A stretch of DNA of 60,105 nucleotides from JAJDIA01 sp031555145 (GCA_031555145.1 JAVBUR010000073.1:1-60105); one strand, 5' to 3'; positions 26,946 to 34,421 are shown, counted from the stretch's first letter. Numbers and translations are program-made. Notes: generated by a model from the sequence alone, not told the origin.

Positions 26946-28280
26946 ATGAAGACCGAATTAATCATGCAAGCGCTGGAAGCAAAACATCCGGGAGAAAAGG
27001 AGTATTTGCAGGCGGTAAAAGAAGTTCTCTTGTCTATCGAACAAGTGTATAATCAACATCCTGAATTTGAAAAAGCAAAGATCATCGACCGCTTGGTAGA
27101 ACCCGACCGTATCTTTACCTTCCGTGTTGCGTGGGTAGACGACCGTGGCGACGTACAGGTCAACCTTGGTTACCGTATACAATTCAACAATGCCATTGGC
27201 CCGTATAAGGGAGGAATCCGTTTCCACCCGTCGGTCAACCTTTCCATATTGAAATTCCTCGGTTTCGAACAAACCTTTAAGAACGCACTGACCACACTGC
27301 CGATGGGCGGTGGTAAAGGTGGTTCCGACTTCGCCCCCCGTGGGAAGAGCGATGGTGAAATCATGCGTTTCTGCCAGGCGTTCATCATGGAACTGTGGCG
27401 CAATATCGGCCCCGACACCGACGTCCCGGCTGGTGACATCGGCGTAGGCGGACGCGAAGTAGCGTATATGTACGGCATGTACAAGAAGCTGGCCCGCGAA
27501 AATACAGGTACGTTCACCGGTAAAGGTCTTGAGTTCGGCGGTTCGATCCTCCGTCCCGAAGCGACCGGTTACGGTGCGTTGTATTTCGTCCACCAGATGC
27601 TTCAGACACATAGCATCGACATCCAAGGCAAGACGGTTGCCATTTCCGGTTTCGGTAACGTAGCCTGGGGAGCTGCTTCGAAAGCGGTTGAACTGGGCGC
27701 CAAGGTGGTCACCATCTCCGGCCCCGACGGATACGTGTATGATCCCGACGGTATCTCCGGCGAAAAGATTGACTACATGCTCGAACTCCGTAACTCGGGT
27801 AACGACATCGTGCAGCCGTACGTCGACGAATTCCCCGGCGCAACGTTCTATCCGGGCAAACGTCCGTGGGAACAGAAGGTTGATATCGCACTGCCGTGTG
27901 CTACCCAGAACGAGCTGAACGACGAAGACGCCCGTCAGTTGATCGCCAATAAGACGCTGTGTGTGGCCGAAGTATCCAACATGGGTTGTACCGCCGAAGC
28001 AGTCGACTTGTTCATCGAACATAAGATCCTCTTTGGTCCGGGTAAAGCCGTCAACGCAGGTGGTGTAGCCACCTCCGGCCTGGAAATGACACAGAATGCC
28101 ATGCATATCTCCTGGGGGGCCGAAGAAGTCGACGCCCGTCTGAAACAGATCATGAACGACATCCACGCCCAGTGCGTCGCCTACGGCAAAGACGGCGGGT
28201 ACATCAACTACGTCAAAGGCGCCAATATCGCCGGTTTCATGAAAGTGGCTAAAGCCATGATGGCACAAGGCGTGATCTGA
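26946..28280 (+). CDS. gdhA: NADP-type glutamate dehydrogenase
   Basis: A 444-residue hexameric enzyme that makes glutamate from 2-oxoglutarate and ammonium, the main ammonium entry in gut Bacteroidales. It has the substrate motif NAIGPYKGGIRFHPSV, the catalytic Lys region LPMGGGKGGSDF, PAGDIGVGGRE, and the Rossmann motif ISGFGNVAWG. The small-subunit length and sequence fit the NADP-dependent class. The frame opens 10 codons earlier at 26916; the ATG at 26946 is preferred since it matches family starts (MKTELIMQALEAK). A perfect-stem terminator follows. Confidence 0.96.
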   Translation: MKTELIMQALEAKHPGEKEYLQAVKEVLLSIEQVYNQHPEFEKAKIIDRLVEPDRIFTFRVAWVDDRGDVQVNLGYRIQFNNAIGPYKGGIRFHPSVNLSILKFLGFEQTFKNALTTLPMGGGKGGSDFAPRGKSDGEIMRFCQAFIMELWRNIGPDTDVPAGDIGVGGREVAYMYGMYKKLARENTGTFTGKGLEFGGSILRPEATGYGALYFVHQMLQTHSIDIQGKTVAISGFGNVAWGAASKAVELGAKVVTISGPDGYVYDPDGISGEKIDYMLELRNSGNDIVQPYVDEFPGATFYPGKRPWEQKVDIALPCATQNELNDEDARQLIANKTLCVAEVSNMGCTAEAVDLFIEHKILFGPGKAVNAGGVATSGLEMTQNAMHISWGAEEVDARLKQIMNDIHAQCVAYGKDGGYINYVKGANIAGFMKVAKAMMAQGVI

Positions 28281-28295
28281 TTTTTTCATTTTTTT

Positions 28296-28343
28296 AGCAC
28301 CGCAAAGGACGCACAGCGTGTACGTACCTGCGGTGCTTTTTTA
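28296..28343 (+). terminator. Terminator after gdhA
   Basis: AGCACCGCA pairs perfectly with TGCGGTGCT (9 bp) around a 24-nt loop that can form further pairs (ACGC/GCGT). A TTTTTTATT tail follows. Confidence 0.88.
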
Positions 28344-28363
28344 TTGGGCGAATATCATCAGTA

Positions 28364-28447
28364 GTTTCACCTATGGATACTTTGTGTCTTACCTACAGAA
28401 ACTGTTTGTACCATGTTGATAAAACTGTTTGTTTCACCCAGTGACAC
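28364..28447. repeat. 22-bp-period palindromic array (array ii)
   Basis: Half-sites related to GTTTCA and TGAAAC alternate from 28364, 28375, 28386, 28397, 28408, 28420, 28431 and 28442. Spacing is 11 bp with one step of 12. Gaps are 5-6 nt; those after the GTTTCA type mostly read CC-Y-A-N, and those after the TGAAAC type tend to TGTTT. The copies are more worn than at 60013-60105 but share a 16-17 bp identical stretch with that locus. It lies between the gdhA terminator and the promoter of the next gene. Confidence 0.75.
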
Positions 28448-28534
28448 ACCAACGCCAAAATCTACGACACCAAAGTAAATTCGCTTTAGTCAGCATTTTA
28501 TCCATTTAAGCGAAGTGCACTGCTGATATTTTTG

Positions 28535-28542
28535 TATATTTG
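28535..28542 (+). promoter_or_regulatory. Promoter -7 box for the propeller lipoprotein gene
   Basis: TATATTTG is an exact TAnnTTTG match, 80 nt before the ATG at 28623, so the mRNA has an unusually long leader of about 70 nt. Confidence 0.6.
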
Positions 28543-28549
28543 CCGTTAA

Positions 28550-28584
28550 GCATGAGAGAGCTGAAAAAACAGATTATCTCATGC
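28550..28584 (+). other. Hairpin in the leader of the propeller lipoprotein gene
   Basis: GCATGAGA (28550-28557) and TCTCATGC (28577-28584) form a perfect 8-bp inverted repeat with a 19-nt spacer, starting about 8 nt after the -7 box. It would be at or near the 5' end of the transcript, or it could be a protein binding site. Confidence 0.45.
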
Positions 28585-28622
28585 TATTCTTACTACTTTA
28601 AACCACATAAAACCCAGTCATC

Positions 28623-29864
28623 ATGAAAGTATTTTATTGGCTTTTTCCAGCAATGCTGTTATTCAATGCCTGCAGCAACTCTAAAAAAGGACAGGAACGC
28701 TCCTTGCCTGTCATGGACATTGAAGAGGGCTTGACCGACTTTTCCACACATAACCTGGATGAATATGCGACCGATATCCGGTATGTAAAGTTAGAAACTA
28801 CTCCTCATAATCTTGTAAATGGTGATATCGTGAATCTTTTTTTAGAAAACAACAAAATCATTATTCATGATGCAGATCCTTTTCTGAAAGTATTCGATGC
28901 CACAACGGGAGAATATCTGTACAATATCGGTAAAAAAGGTCAAGGGCCGGGTGAGTTGGCATATCTGAGTAAAGCTGATATCAACGTAAAAGAGAATCGG
29001 GTGCTACTGAGCGGATCTGTTTCTTCTTACCTGTATGATATGAATGGTATTTTTATAGATCGGATACCTCAACCGGAGTCATCATGGGCTGATAGTGTAG
29101 AGTGGATAACTTCTAACGTCAGCATATTGGACAAAGACATTTTCGCCGGTGGGGTGATAACCAATACTGGTCATCAAACAGCGGCTGCGGTTATATACGA
29201 CAAGCAAGCTACCGTTTTAAATATACTACCCAGCTATCGTGATTACATTCAAGCGGGAGCCCCTGTATTTAATCCATTTGGTCAAGCGGGTACTTTTTAC
29301 AGAGCACTGGATGAAACACGCTTCTTCCGACTGCTATGCGATACCATCTATACCTATAACGCAAAAGAAAAATGCTTCGACCCTGCCCTTTGCTTTCGTT
29401 TTGGAAAACATCTAAGCGCTTTCACATTCGGACCAGGGAATGAGAATCCGAGATTAATACAAGCAGTCAAAATCTGTGAAAACAATCATTTCTTATTCAT
29501 TGATTTCAATACAATGAGTGACTCACCTGAACCATTTGAAGAGGAGATACTTCGAGGCCCCAGATGGATAAAGTATACCAACAATAATATTCGCGGTATT
29601 TACGATAAGAATACACAAAAACTCCATTTTCTGTTGCAACCCATACCGACCCTTATGGGCATGAAGGACAACATCGACAATGGCCTGCCTTTCTGGCCAG
29701 TCAATATCTCATCCAAGAATGAACTCATTAGCTATTGCCATTCATATAACTTTATCGAACGCATCAGCAAACTATCCAATCCGAACAAGATGCTGGTAGA
29801 GATGATCAATCAAATGGACGAAGATGATAACCCTGTTATTATAATAGCTAAAGGTAGAAAATAG
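28623..29864 (+). CDS. 6-bladed beta-propeller lipoprotein
   Basis: A 413-residue lipoprotein (lipobox LLFNAC) with repeated beta-rich blades: LKVFDATTGEYLYNIGKKGQGPGE, then a similar SSYLYDMNGIFIDRI, matching the Bacteroides 6-bladed propeller family (DUF4934-like). Such proteins are common at the cell surface and are often associated with regulators or glycan loci; their function is not established. The gene stands alone behind a long leader with a hairpin, and 8 nt separate it from the convergent ruvC gene. Confidence 0.78.
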   Translation: MKVFYWLFPAMLLFNACSNSKKGQERSLPVMDIEEGLTDFSTHNLDEYATDIRYVKLETTPHNLVNGDIVNLFLENNKIIIHDADPFLKVFDATTGEYLYNIGKKGQGPGELAYLSKADINVKENRVLLSGSVSSYLYDMNGIFIDRIPQPESSWADSVEWITSNVSILDKDIFAGGVITNTGHQTAAAVIYDKQATVLNILPSYRDYIQAGAPVFNPFGQAGTFYRALDETRFFRLLCDTIYTYNAKEKCFDPALCFRFGKHLSAFTFGPGNENPRLIQAVKICENNHFLFIDFNTMSDSPEPFEEEILRGPRWIKYTNNNIRGIYDKNTQKLHFLLQPIPTLMGMKDNIDNGLPFWPVNISSKNELISYCHSYNFIERISKLSNPNKMLVEMINQMDEDDNPVIIIAKGRK

Positions 29865-29872
29865 TACTGATG

Positions 29873-30433
29873 TTACTTCCTGACCTTACCCGGATTCTTC
29901 GCCAGAAAGTCTTTCCAGCCGGTGTATTTTTTGTCGGACAGAGGGTTGCTTGATTGATAGAAGTGACAAAGAGCGGCGGCCAAGCCGTCAGTGGCATCCA
30001 GTTGGGGAAGCATGTGTTCGTCGGGGATATGCAGGATGCGTTGGAGCATGCCAGCGACTTGTTCTTTGGAGGCGCTACCGTTTCCGGTGATCGACATCTT
30101 GATCTTCAGGGGGGCGTATTCAAAGATGGGGATTTCGCGTTGAAGGGCGGCGGCCATGGCTACACCTTGCGCCCGACCGAGCTTTAGCATACTTTGGACG
30201 TTCTTACCAAAGAAAGGGGCTTCGATGGCCAATTCGTCGGGATGGTACTGGTCGATCAGGCCAAGCACACGTTCAAATATCTTACTCAGTCGTAGGTAAT
30301 GGTCTTCGTATTTATCCAGTTGCAACACGCCCATGGCTTCCATGCGGGGTTTACGTTGTTCGATAGCCAGCACGCCGTAACCCATCACGATAGTGCCGGG
30401 GTCAATGCCTAATATGACGCGTTCACTGCTCAT
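29873..30433 (-). CDS. ruvC: Holliday junction endonuclease RuvC
   Basis: About 186 residues. RuvC resolves Holliday junctions with RuvAB. The four catalytic acids are seen: D in ILGIDPG, E in LAIEAPFFGKN, and two Asp in LDATDGLAAALCH near 140. The start at 30433 (ATG) overlaps the stop of the upstream DUF4286 gene as ATGA, giving translational coupling. An in-frame TTG at 30442 is less likely. Confidence 0.95.
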   Translation of the reverse strand: MSSERVILGIDPGTIVMGYGVLAIEQRKPRMEAMGVLQLDKYEDHYLRLSKIFERVLGLIDQYHPDELAIEAPFFGKNVQSMLKLGRAQGVAMAAALQREIPIFEYAPLKIKMSITGNGSASKEQVAGMLQRILHIPDEHMLPQLDATDGLAAALCHFYQSSNPLSDKKYTGWKDFLAKNPGKVRK

Positions 30434-30744
30434 CGTTCCCAATCCAATTCTTCGAGCAGGGTGGAAAAGCCGACAACTTTGCTGCCGAAGGTATCAACCA
30501 ACTGTTTATGTACTACATGCCCTCTACGCTCCAGCCACTCTTGCAATACATCCATATCGGCCACATGAAATTGGAGCGCATAGCTTTCGCTCTCGTCTTC
30601 CTGTACAAACAGTACACGACGAAGCGATGGCTGCCGAAGCACTTCATCAGCCACGATAGCCGGTATATACTTTTCCTTCAGGTACTCCAGGCAACTGTCC
30701 ACACAGTCTTTTTCGATGTAAAAAGTGGTATTATAGACGATCAT
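30430..30744 (-). CDS. DUF4286 family protein
   Basis: A 104-residue protein with a ferredoxin-like alpha/beta pattern beginning MIVYNTTFYIEKD, as in DUF4286 of the Bacteroidetes. No motif points to a reaction. Its stop shares bases with the ruvC start (ATGA), and the pairing with ruvC suggests a housekeeping role. A TATCTTTG box lies 25 nt upstream. Confidence 0.8.
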   Translation of the reverse strand: MIVYNTTFYIEKDCVDSCLEYLKEKYIPAIVADEVLRQPSLRRVLFVQEDESESYALQFHVADMDVLQEWLERRGHVVHKQLVDTFGSKVVGFSTLLEELDWER

Positions 30745-30769
30745 GTAATTTTTCTTTAAATTTACTACA

Positions 30770-30777
30770 CAAAGATA
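30770..30777 (-). promoter_or_regulatory. Promoter -7 box for DUF4286-ruvC
   Basis: The minus strand reads TATCTTTG, an exact consensus match, 25 nt upstream of the ATG at 30744. Confidence 0.6.
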
Positions 30778-30799
30778 GTGGATATATCAGGAAAAGGCC

Positions 30800-30807
30800 T
30801 ATATTTG
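30800..30807 (+). promoter_or_regulatory. Promoter -7 box for tRNA-Ala
   Basis: TATATTTG is an exact consensus match, 17 nt upstream of the tRNA 5' end. Confidence 0.6.
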
Positions 30808-30824
30808 CACTCGAAAAACAAAAC

Positions 30825-30898
30825 GGGGCATTAGCTCATCTGGCTAGAGCGACAGACTGGCAGTCTGTAGGTGATCGGTTCGAGTCCGATATGCTCCA
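30825..30898 (+). tRNA. tRNA-Ala (GGC)
   Basis: A complete cloverleaf. The acceptor GGGGCAT pairs with ATGCTCC and includes the G3-U70 pair that marks alanine. The anticodon stem ACAGA/TCTGT encloses loop CTGGCAG, giving anticodon GGC. The discriminator is A. Unlike tRNA-Asp and tRNA-Asn in this window, CCA is not encoded (the next bases are CTA). Confidence 0.97.
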
Positions 30899-30910
30899 CT
30901 ACCGCTTAAC

Positions 30911-30954
30911 AAAGAGTAATACGCTAATATATAGCTTGTTACTCTTTTTGTTTT
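30911..30954 (+). terminator. Terminator after tRNA-Ala
   Basis: AAAGAGTAA pairs perfectly with TTACTCTTT (9 bp), and the 19-nt loop may hold a further GCTA/TAGC pairing. The tail TTGTTTT follows. Confidence 0.8.
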
Positions 30955-31067
30955 CTGTCTATTTTGCTGAATATGCAGCATGTTTACGTCAAAAAAAAGG
31001 ACAAATTTTCTCGCCTGCGGGCTATATGCCCTGTCGGATCGCTGTCCTAAAAAAACGTTACACAACT

Positions 31068-31136
31068 ATGGCAGAATTATGCATCACGGTCGTTCCGGCT
31101 AAAATGTTAGCTAACGGATCACACAAAATCAGAATC
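31068..31136 (+). pseudogene. N-terminal remnant of a tyrosine integrase
   Basis: A short frame starting at an ATG reads MAELCITVVPAKML then ANGSHKIRI. This resembles the start of Bacteroidetes tyrosine recombinases, whose arm-binding domain opens with a VVPAK-x-L-x-x-G-x-HK-x-RI pattern. After residue 23 the likeness stops and no SAM-like or catalytic domain follows. It lies 170 nt downstream of tRNA-Ala, a common integration target. Reading: the 5' end of a lost integrative element. The similarity is from memory of the family, so confidence is moderate. Confidence 0.55.
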
Positions 31137-31174
31137 ACTCAAAGTGACTATTACGTTTTGCGTGTCAGATTTAT

Positions 31175-31780
31175 TCATGGATTTTCATCATCATCCAGTA
31201 TGATAATTACTTTATTATCTGTACCTCCCTGAGGTGTTAATGGGGTGAAAATATCTCCATCAAACTCAATCCGGGTGCATATAGCGGTTGATGAATTATT
31301 ACGTATTTTTGGAACATCCCAATATGCAATAATTTCATGCTCCACTTCATCACCAAATACATAAGGGCATTTCAACTTGTAAGTGATTACTTTTTCATTG
31401 GGGCATTCGCTTGCATCAAGGCTAAATGCTGTTGTTAAAAAGCTACGACCGTTAAAGCTGTTCATTCCCAATAAGGGTGTTTGATTATCGGGAATGACAC
31501 CGTTCCGTCTGTACCACGAAGCAATATCTTCTTCACATAATTGAGAAGCTCTGATATCCAGTGTATACAAATCAGGATTAATAACAGATCCATCTTCCAC
31601 TTCAATCCCACTGACCAAATCATTGCCGGAAACATCCTGGATACTTATTTCTAAACCATAAAAAAAAGTATCCGGTTCATCATGGTCAAAAACAAAGCAA
31701 GAAGAAAATTCGCCCAATATTAGAGAGATCAATAAACATGAAGTCACTAACGATTTTTTTATTTTAACAGTTTTTTTCAT
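31175..31780 (-). CDS. Putative lipoprotein of unknown function
   Basis: 201 residues with a signal peptide and a probable lipobox (EFSSC). The rest is beta-rich with several acidic patches and two or three Cys (QLCEED, DASECPNE, KLKCPY). It ends with an acidic tail. I do not recognise the family. Its sequence is visibly more AT-rich than the ara block. It sits downstream of a C10 protease remnant on the same strand, so it may have been co-expressed with that protease. Confidence 0.6.
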   Translation of the reverse strand: MKKTVKIKKSLVTSCLLISLILGEFSSCFVFDHDEPDTFFYGLEISIQDVSGNDLVSGIEVEDGSVINPDLYTLDIRASQLCEEDIASWYRRNGVIPDNQTPLLGMNSFNGRSFLTTAFSLDASECPNEKVITYKLKCPYVFGDEVEHEIIAYWDVPKIRNNSSTAICTRIEFDGDIFTPLTPQGGTDNKVIIILDDDENP

Positions 31781-31930
31781 GTGTATATTATTTTGAATTG
31801 ATTACTAATATATAGATGCGAAACAGCATACATACGCTGCATAAAAAGCCACTTTCTAACAGTTTTTTTTGCAAAAAGTAACCTATCAAACCTCACCAAA
31901 CTCAATCTCCCTTACCATGTAATTATCTTA

Positions 31931-32344
31931 TCATGGTTTGGTAATGTAATAGTCTTTTCTTCCATATCTATATTCACCATCTACAGTGGTAAGATTAAGA
32001 TACCATCCATCTCGAGATCCAGACCATCCCCAATTCATGTGAAAATACAAAACATAAGTCGGATGATTCGTGAATGGATTAGAAAGTTTGTATATAAAAT
32101 CATGATAGTAATAAGTATTGTTAGATGTATTGATCAAATTAATAAAGAAATCAATATTATGATCAAATTCATTAACTCCATCGCAAACCCAGTAATGGCT
32201 TTCACCAACATAAGTTAAAGGATCAAAAAAATCCATGGAACCACCTAACATAATAACAGATTTTCTACTAAGTATTTGTCCTTTTACATTTTCATAGTTA
32301 TGATTACTGCTAGTAAATGTGAAGCTCCGGCGAGATATTATTTC
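31931..32344 (-). pseudogene. C-terminal remnant of a C10 (streptopain-like) cysteine protease
   Basis: The last part reads GESHYWVCDGVNEF with the catalytic His, and YVLYFHMNWGWSGSRDGWYL with the Asn-Trp-Gly-Trp block, the two C-terminal hallmarks of C10 peptidases. The frame reaches upstream without a start to a stop at 32345-32347. The protease-like part begins near 32313, just where repeat copy B ends. The catalytic Cys half and the propeptide are missing. So a secreted protease gene was cut by rearrangement at the repeat. An ATG at 32251 could still give a 106-residue product, which would be inactive. Confidence 0.75.
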
Positions 32345-32466
32345 TCAACAAATGGCTTTTATCCCCTCCTAATACTACTTTCCCTTTTTTATCCTCCAAA
32401 CTCCAATTGGCTGTATCCCTGAAAATTGCGGTGGACTCAGTCTCGAAAAAGTCCACCATGCCTCCA
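32314..32466 (-). repeat. Dispersed repeat, copy B (inverted)
   Basis: The reverse complement of copy A: about 98 percent identity over 32345-32466, about 80 percent over the remainder to 32314, without gaps. The hairpin GGTGGACT/AGTCCACC is kept. The inner end abuts the truncated C10 protease frame. The high identity at 32 kb distance suggests recent copying or gene conversion. Confidence 0.8.
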
Positions 32467-32530
32467 CCGCTGTGTTATCGGTATACGCCCTCACTATGGA
32501 CAGCGTTCCGTAGATGTATTGTCGGAGTCA

Positions 32531-32552
32531 GGATGCCATATTGACGGCATCC
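32531..32552. other. Small hairpin upstream of array iii
   Basis: GGATGCC and GGCATCC form a perfect 7-bp stem with an 8-nt loop, 13 nt before array iii. No T run follows. In the 740-nt gap from the protease remnant to 32993, the other contents are repeat copies B and C and the array. Confidence 0.5.
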
Positions 32553-32565
32553 TATTGCTCTCCTC

Positions 32566-32660
32566 TTTCCACCTTTGTGGAACGTTCTCTCCACATCTGT
32601 GGGGAGAACGTTCCACAAAGGTGAAGCATTCTCTCCACAAATGTGGAGAGAAGAGTTCAC
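32566..32660. repeat. 22-bp-period palindromic array (array iii)
   Basis: Nine 7-bp half-sites begin at 32566, 32577, 32588, 32599, 32610, 32621, 32632, 32643 and 32654, exactly 11 bp apart, with 4-nt gaps. They alternate between forms like TCTCCAC or GTTCCAC and their complements GTGGAGA, GTGGAAC or GTGGGGA. The gaps (CTTT, GTTC, ATCT, GAAC, AAAG, ATTC, AAAT, GAAG) vary. As a result 32570-32623 is also a near-perfect 25-bp hairpin, and 32630-32651 a second one. The frame open across it looks like noise. Confidence 0.85.
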
Positions 32661-32818
32661 GGCCCTGGTGTGAAAAGAGCCTTTAGGCGTTGGTAATACA
32701 AGCGTAGGATCTCGGTGATACTGGATTAGGTTGTCGCTGATAGAGGATAGGATATACGCTTGGAAAAACACGTTTAAATAGATGATTATCAGCATAATGG
32801 AATATATGGTGGACTATT

Positions 32819-32989
32819 GGTGGACTTTTTTTGGCCTGAGTCCACCCCAAACCGATTGGCACACAACCCGTTGGAAGGTGGAAGCAAAAAAAAGAAGAGT
32901 CGCTGTAGGGAATGGACTTCAGGCTGTTAGTGAATCTTCAATTCCAGGCAAAACTGAATATTGAACTCCACCGGGTTTTGACATTGATC
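32819..32989 (+). repeat. Dispersed repeat, copy C (diverged)
   Basis: The left end has the same hairpin as copies A and B, GGTGGACT (32819-32826) with AGTCCACC (32839-32846). The right end 32967-32989 is identical to 192-214 in copy A. The middle is shorter and much diverged. A partial extra left end (GGTGGAC at 32808) precedes it. The right end stops 3 nt before the lyase-like gene. Confidence 0.65.
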
Positions 32990-32992
32990 CGC

Positions 32993-34192
32993 TTATCTCG
33001 GTTTCACATACAGCAAAAGGAAGCGATCAGCCGGATCGGCTTTCTTATACATCGTATATAAGTTCAGGTAATCTGTGCGTTCGGGGCGGAAGGTGTAGAT
33101 ACGGTAGAGGTCTTTACAGAGTTCTTGCTGTTTATAGTTCCATTCACTGATCTGCTCATAGGGCCAGGCGGTGACTTCCTTGCCCAGGTAGGGGGTGAGA
33201 AAGTCGACGGCCTTGTAGAAGTTGCGGCCGTCCGGGGAGGTGGCATTATCAATGGACAGGCTGATTTTCTGTGCCATGAGGAAAACATCAATCATATGGC
33301 TGAGATTAAACTGCGAATAACCAAAAGCCAGTGTCCGTCGCAATTCCTGGGGCTGCTTGCCATCGGGTTCGATCTGGGCAAACATGCGCCGGGCAGGAAA
33401 GTCCTGTATGACCCGTCGGGCCGCATCGCGATTACCCGCATAGAGGGCGAAAGCAATCAGCTGGGTATCGTAGGCAACGGAGTGATTGTTTGCCTGTCGT
33501 CCTTCTTCCAACGCCTGCTCACTGGTGAGGAGCCATTGGGCCAGTTGGCCAAACCAGGCCTGCAATTGACGTTCATCGGCGGACGTAAATGAGCGGGATT
33601 GCTTGAGTAACTGGACAGCATCGAGCATATCGACAAACGAATAGGTATCGATCACACCGTAACAACGTCCTTTACCCCCATTATGACCGGGGATCATCTG
33701 GGCATAGTTGAGGTTGGGGTTCATCTTCGTCGCTTCGTCGAAGAACCAGACACGAATCAGTTCCGTCGCCTTTTGTGCATAACGCTCGTCGCCACTGAAA
33801 TACCAAGCAAGGGAAAGGGTGGTGACACGGTCGGCAAAACGGCCAAGAGTAACGCGGTCAAGCTTTTCAAGCTCCGGGTTTGATTCGCCGTCGCGGTTGA
33901 TATACGGTAAGCCGTCTGGCTTCGTCGGATCAGGCCAGTAGTAACGCGCCTGGCTCATATAGTCGTGCTTGTCACCACTCGCCGGTGTCTTCTCCTTCAT
34001 CATGACAGAGAGAGGCTCCGTGGTCAATGCTTTTTCGGCATCGTCCAGTAACCGTTGGTAAGCGACGGTGTATACCGGGGAGGAAAGGGAGGCTTTCACT
34101 TCCTTCAGATGTTCCGGGTTCCAGATGGATTGTGCATTTATTCCCGTCAGGAACAAAACAGACAGGAGCACAGACAATGTGATTTTTTTCAT
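32993..34192 (-). CDS. Secreted alginate lyase family protein
   Basis: A 399-residue exported protein (signal peptide ending INA-QS) of the alginate lyase superfamily (PF05426-like), an alpha/alpha-barrel polysaccharide lyase. Hallmarks seen are HDYMSQARYYWPDP followed by GLPYINRDGESNPE, then NYAQMIPGHNGGKGRCYGVIDT and QANNHSVAYD, which should contain the catalytic Asn, His and Tyr. Gut Bacteroidales proteins of this type include glucuronan lyases (PL38) as well as alginate lyases; I cannot tell which. It stands alone, with a repeat copy directly after it and tRNA-Asn upstream. Confidence 0.8.
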   Translation of the reverse strand: MKKITLSVLLSVLFLTGINAQSIWNPEHLKEVKASLSSPVYTVAYQRLLDDAEKALTTEPLSVMMKEKTPASGDKHDYMSQARYYWPDPTKPDGLPYINRDGESNPELEKLDRVTLGRFADRVTTLSLAWYFSGDERYAQKATELIRVWFFDEATKMNPNLNYAQMIPGHNGGKGRCYGVIDTYSFVDMLDAVQLLKQSRSFTSADERQLQAWFGQLAQWLLTSEQALEEGRQANNHSVAYDTQLIAFALYAGNRDAARRVIQDFPARRMFAQIEPDGKQPQELRRTLAFGYSQFNLSHMIDVFLMAQKISLSIDNATSPDGRNFYKAVDFLTPYLGKEVTAWPYEQISEWNYKQQELCKDLYRIYTFRPERTDYLNLYTMYKKADPADRFLLLYVKPR

Positions 34193-34210
34193 GGGATAAA
34201 CTGTATTAAA

Positions 34211-34239
34211 ACAAAAAAAGCCACCTTTTCAGGCAGCTT
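34211..34239 (-). terminator. Terminator after tRNA-Asn
   Basis: The minus strand has AAGCTGCC with GGTGGCTT (8 bp, two G-U pairs), a 6-nt loop and a T-rich tail (TTTTTTTG). It separates tRNA-Asn from the lyase-like gene on the same strand. Confidence 0.75.
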
Positions 34240-34242
34240 CTT

Positions 34243-34319
34243 TGGCTCTTCCTCTTGGACTTGAACCAAGGACCCTCTGATTAACAGTCAGATGCTCTAA
34301 CCAACTGAGCTAAGGAAGA
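34243..34319 (-). tRNA. tRNA-Asn (GTT)
   Basis: A full cloverleaf on the minus strand. The acceptor TCTTCCT pairs with AGGAAGA, the anticodon stem TCTGA/TCAGA encloses CTGTTAA with anticodon GTT, and the T-stem is CTTGG/CCAAG. The discriminator is G and CCA is encoded (34243-34245). Confidence 0.97.
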
Positions 34320-34366
34320 ATATTCATTTTTCGTTGCAGAGAAGTACCCTTTCCGAAAATGCTCTG

Positions 34367-34374
34367 CAAAAGTA
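34367..34374 (-). promoter_or_regulatory. Promoter -7 box for tRNA-Asn
   Basis: The minus strand reads TACTTTTG, an exact consensus match, about 47 nt upstream of the tRNA 5' end. Confidence 0.5.
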
Positions 34375-34421
34375 ATGCTATTTTCTATATATGCAATAGG
34401 ATTGCAGAAAAAAATAGCGAA

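Noticed and set aside
26958..28289. A 443-codon open frame opposite gdhA
   Set aside because: It is antisense to a clear, full-length gdhA and its translation shows no recognisable family. Long antisense frames are common opposite GC-richer coding sequence.
30891..31232. A 113-codon gene starting in tRNA-Ala
   Set aside because: It begins inside the tRNA and crosses its terminator. Only the part from 31068 resembles a protein, the integrase start.
32426..32686. An 86-codon gene across array iii
   Set aside because: The translation follows palindrome repeats and crosses repeat copy B; there is no sign of coding constraint.
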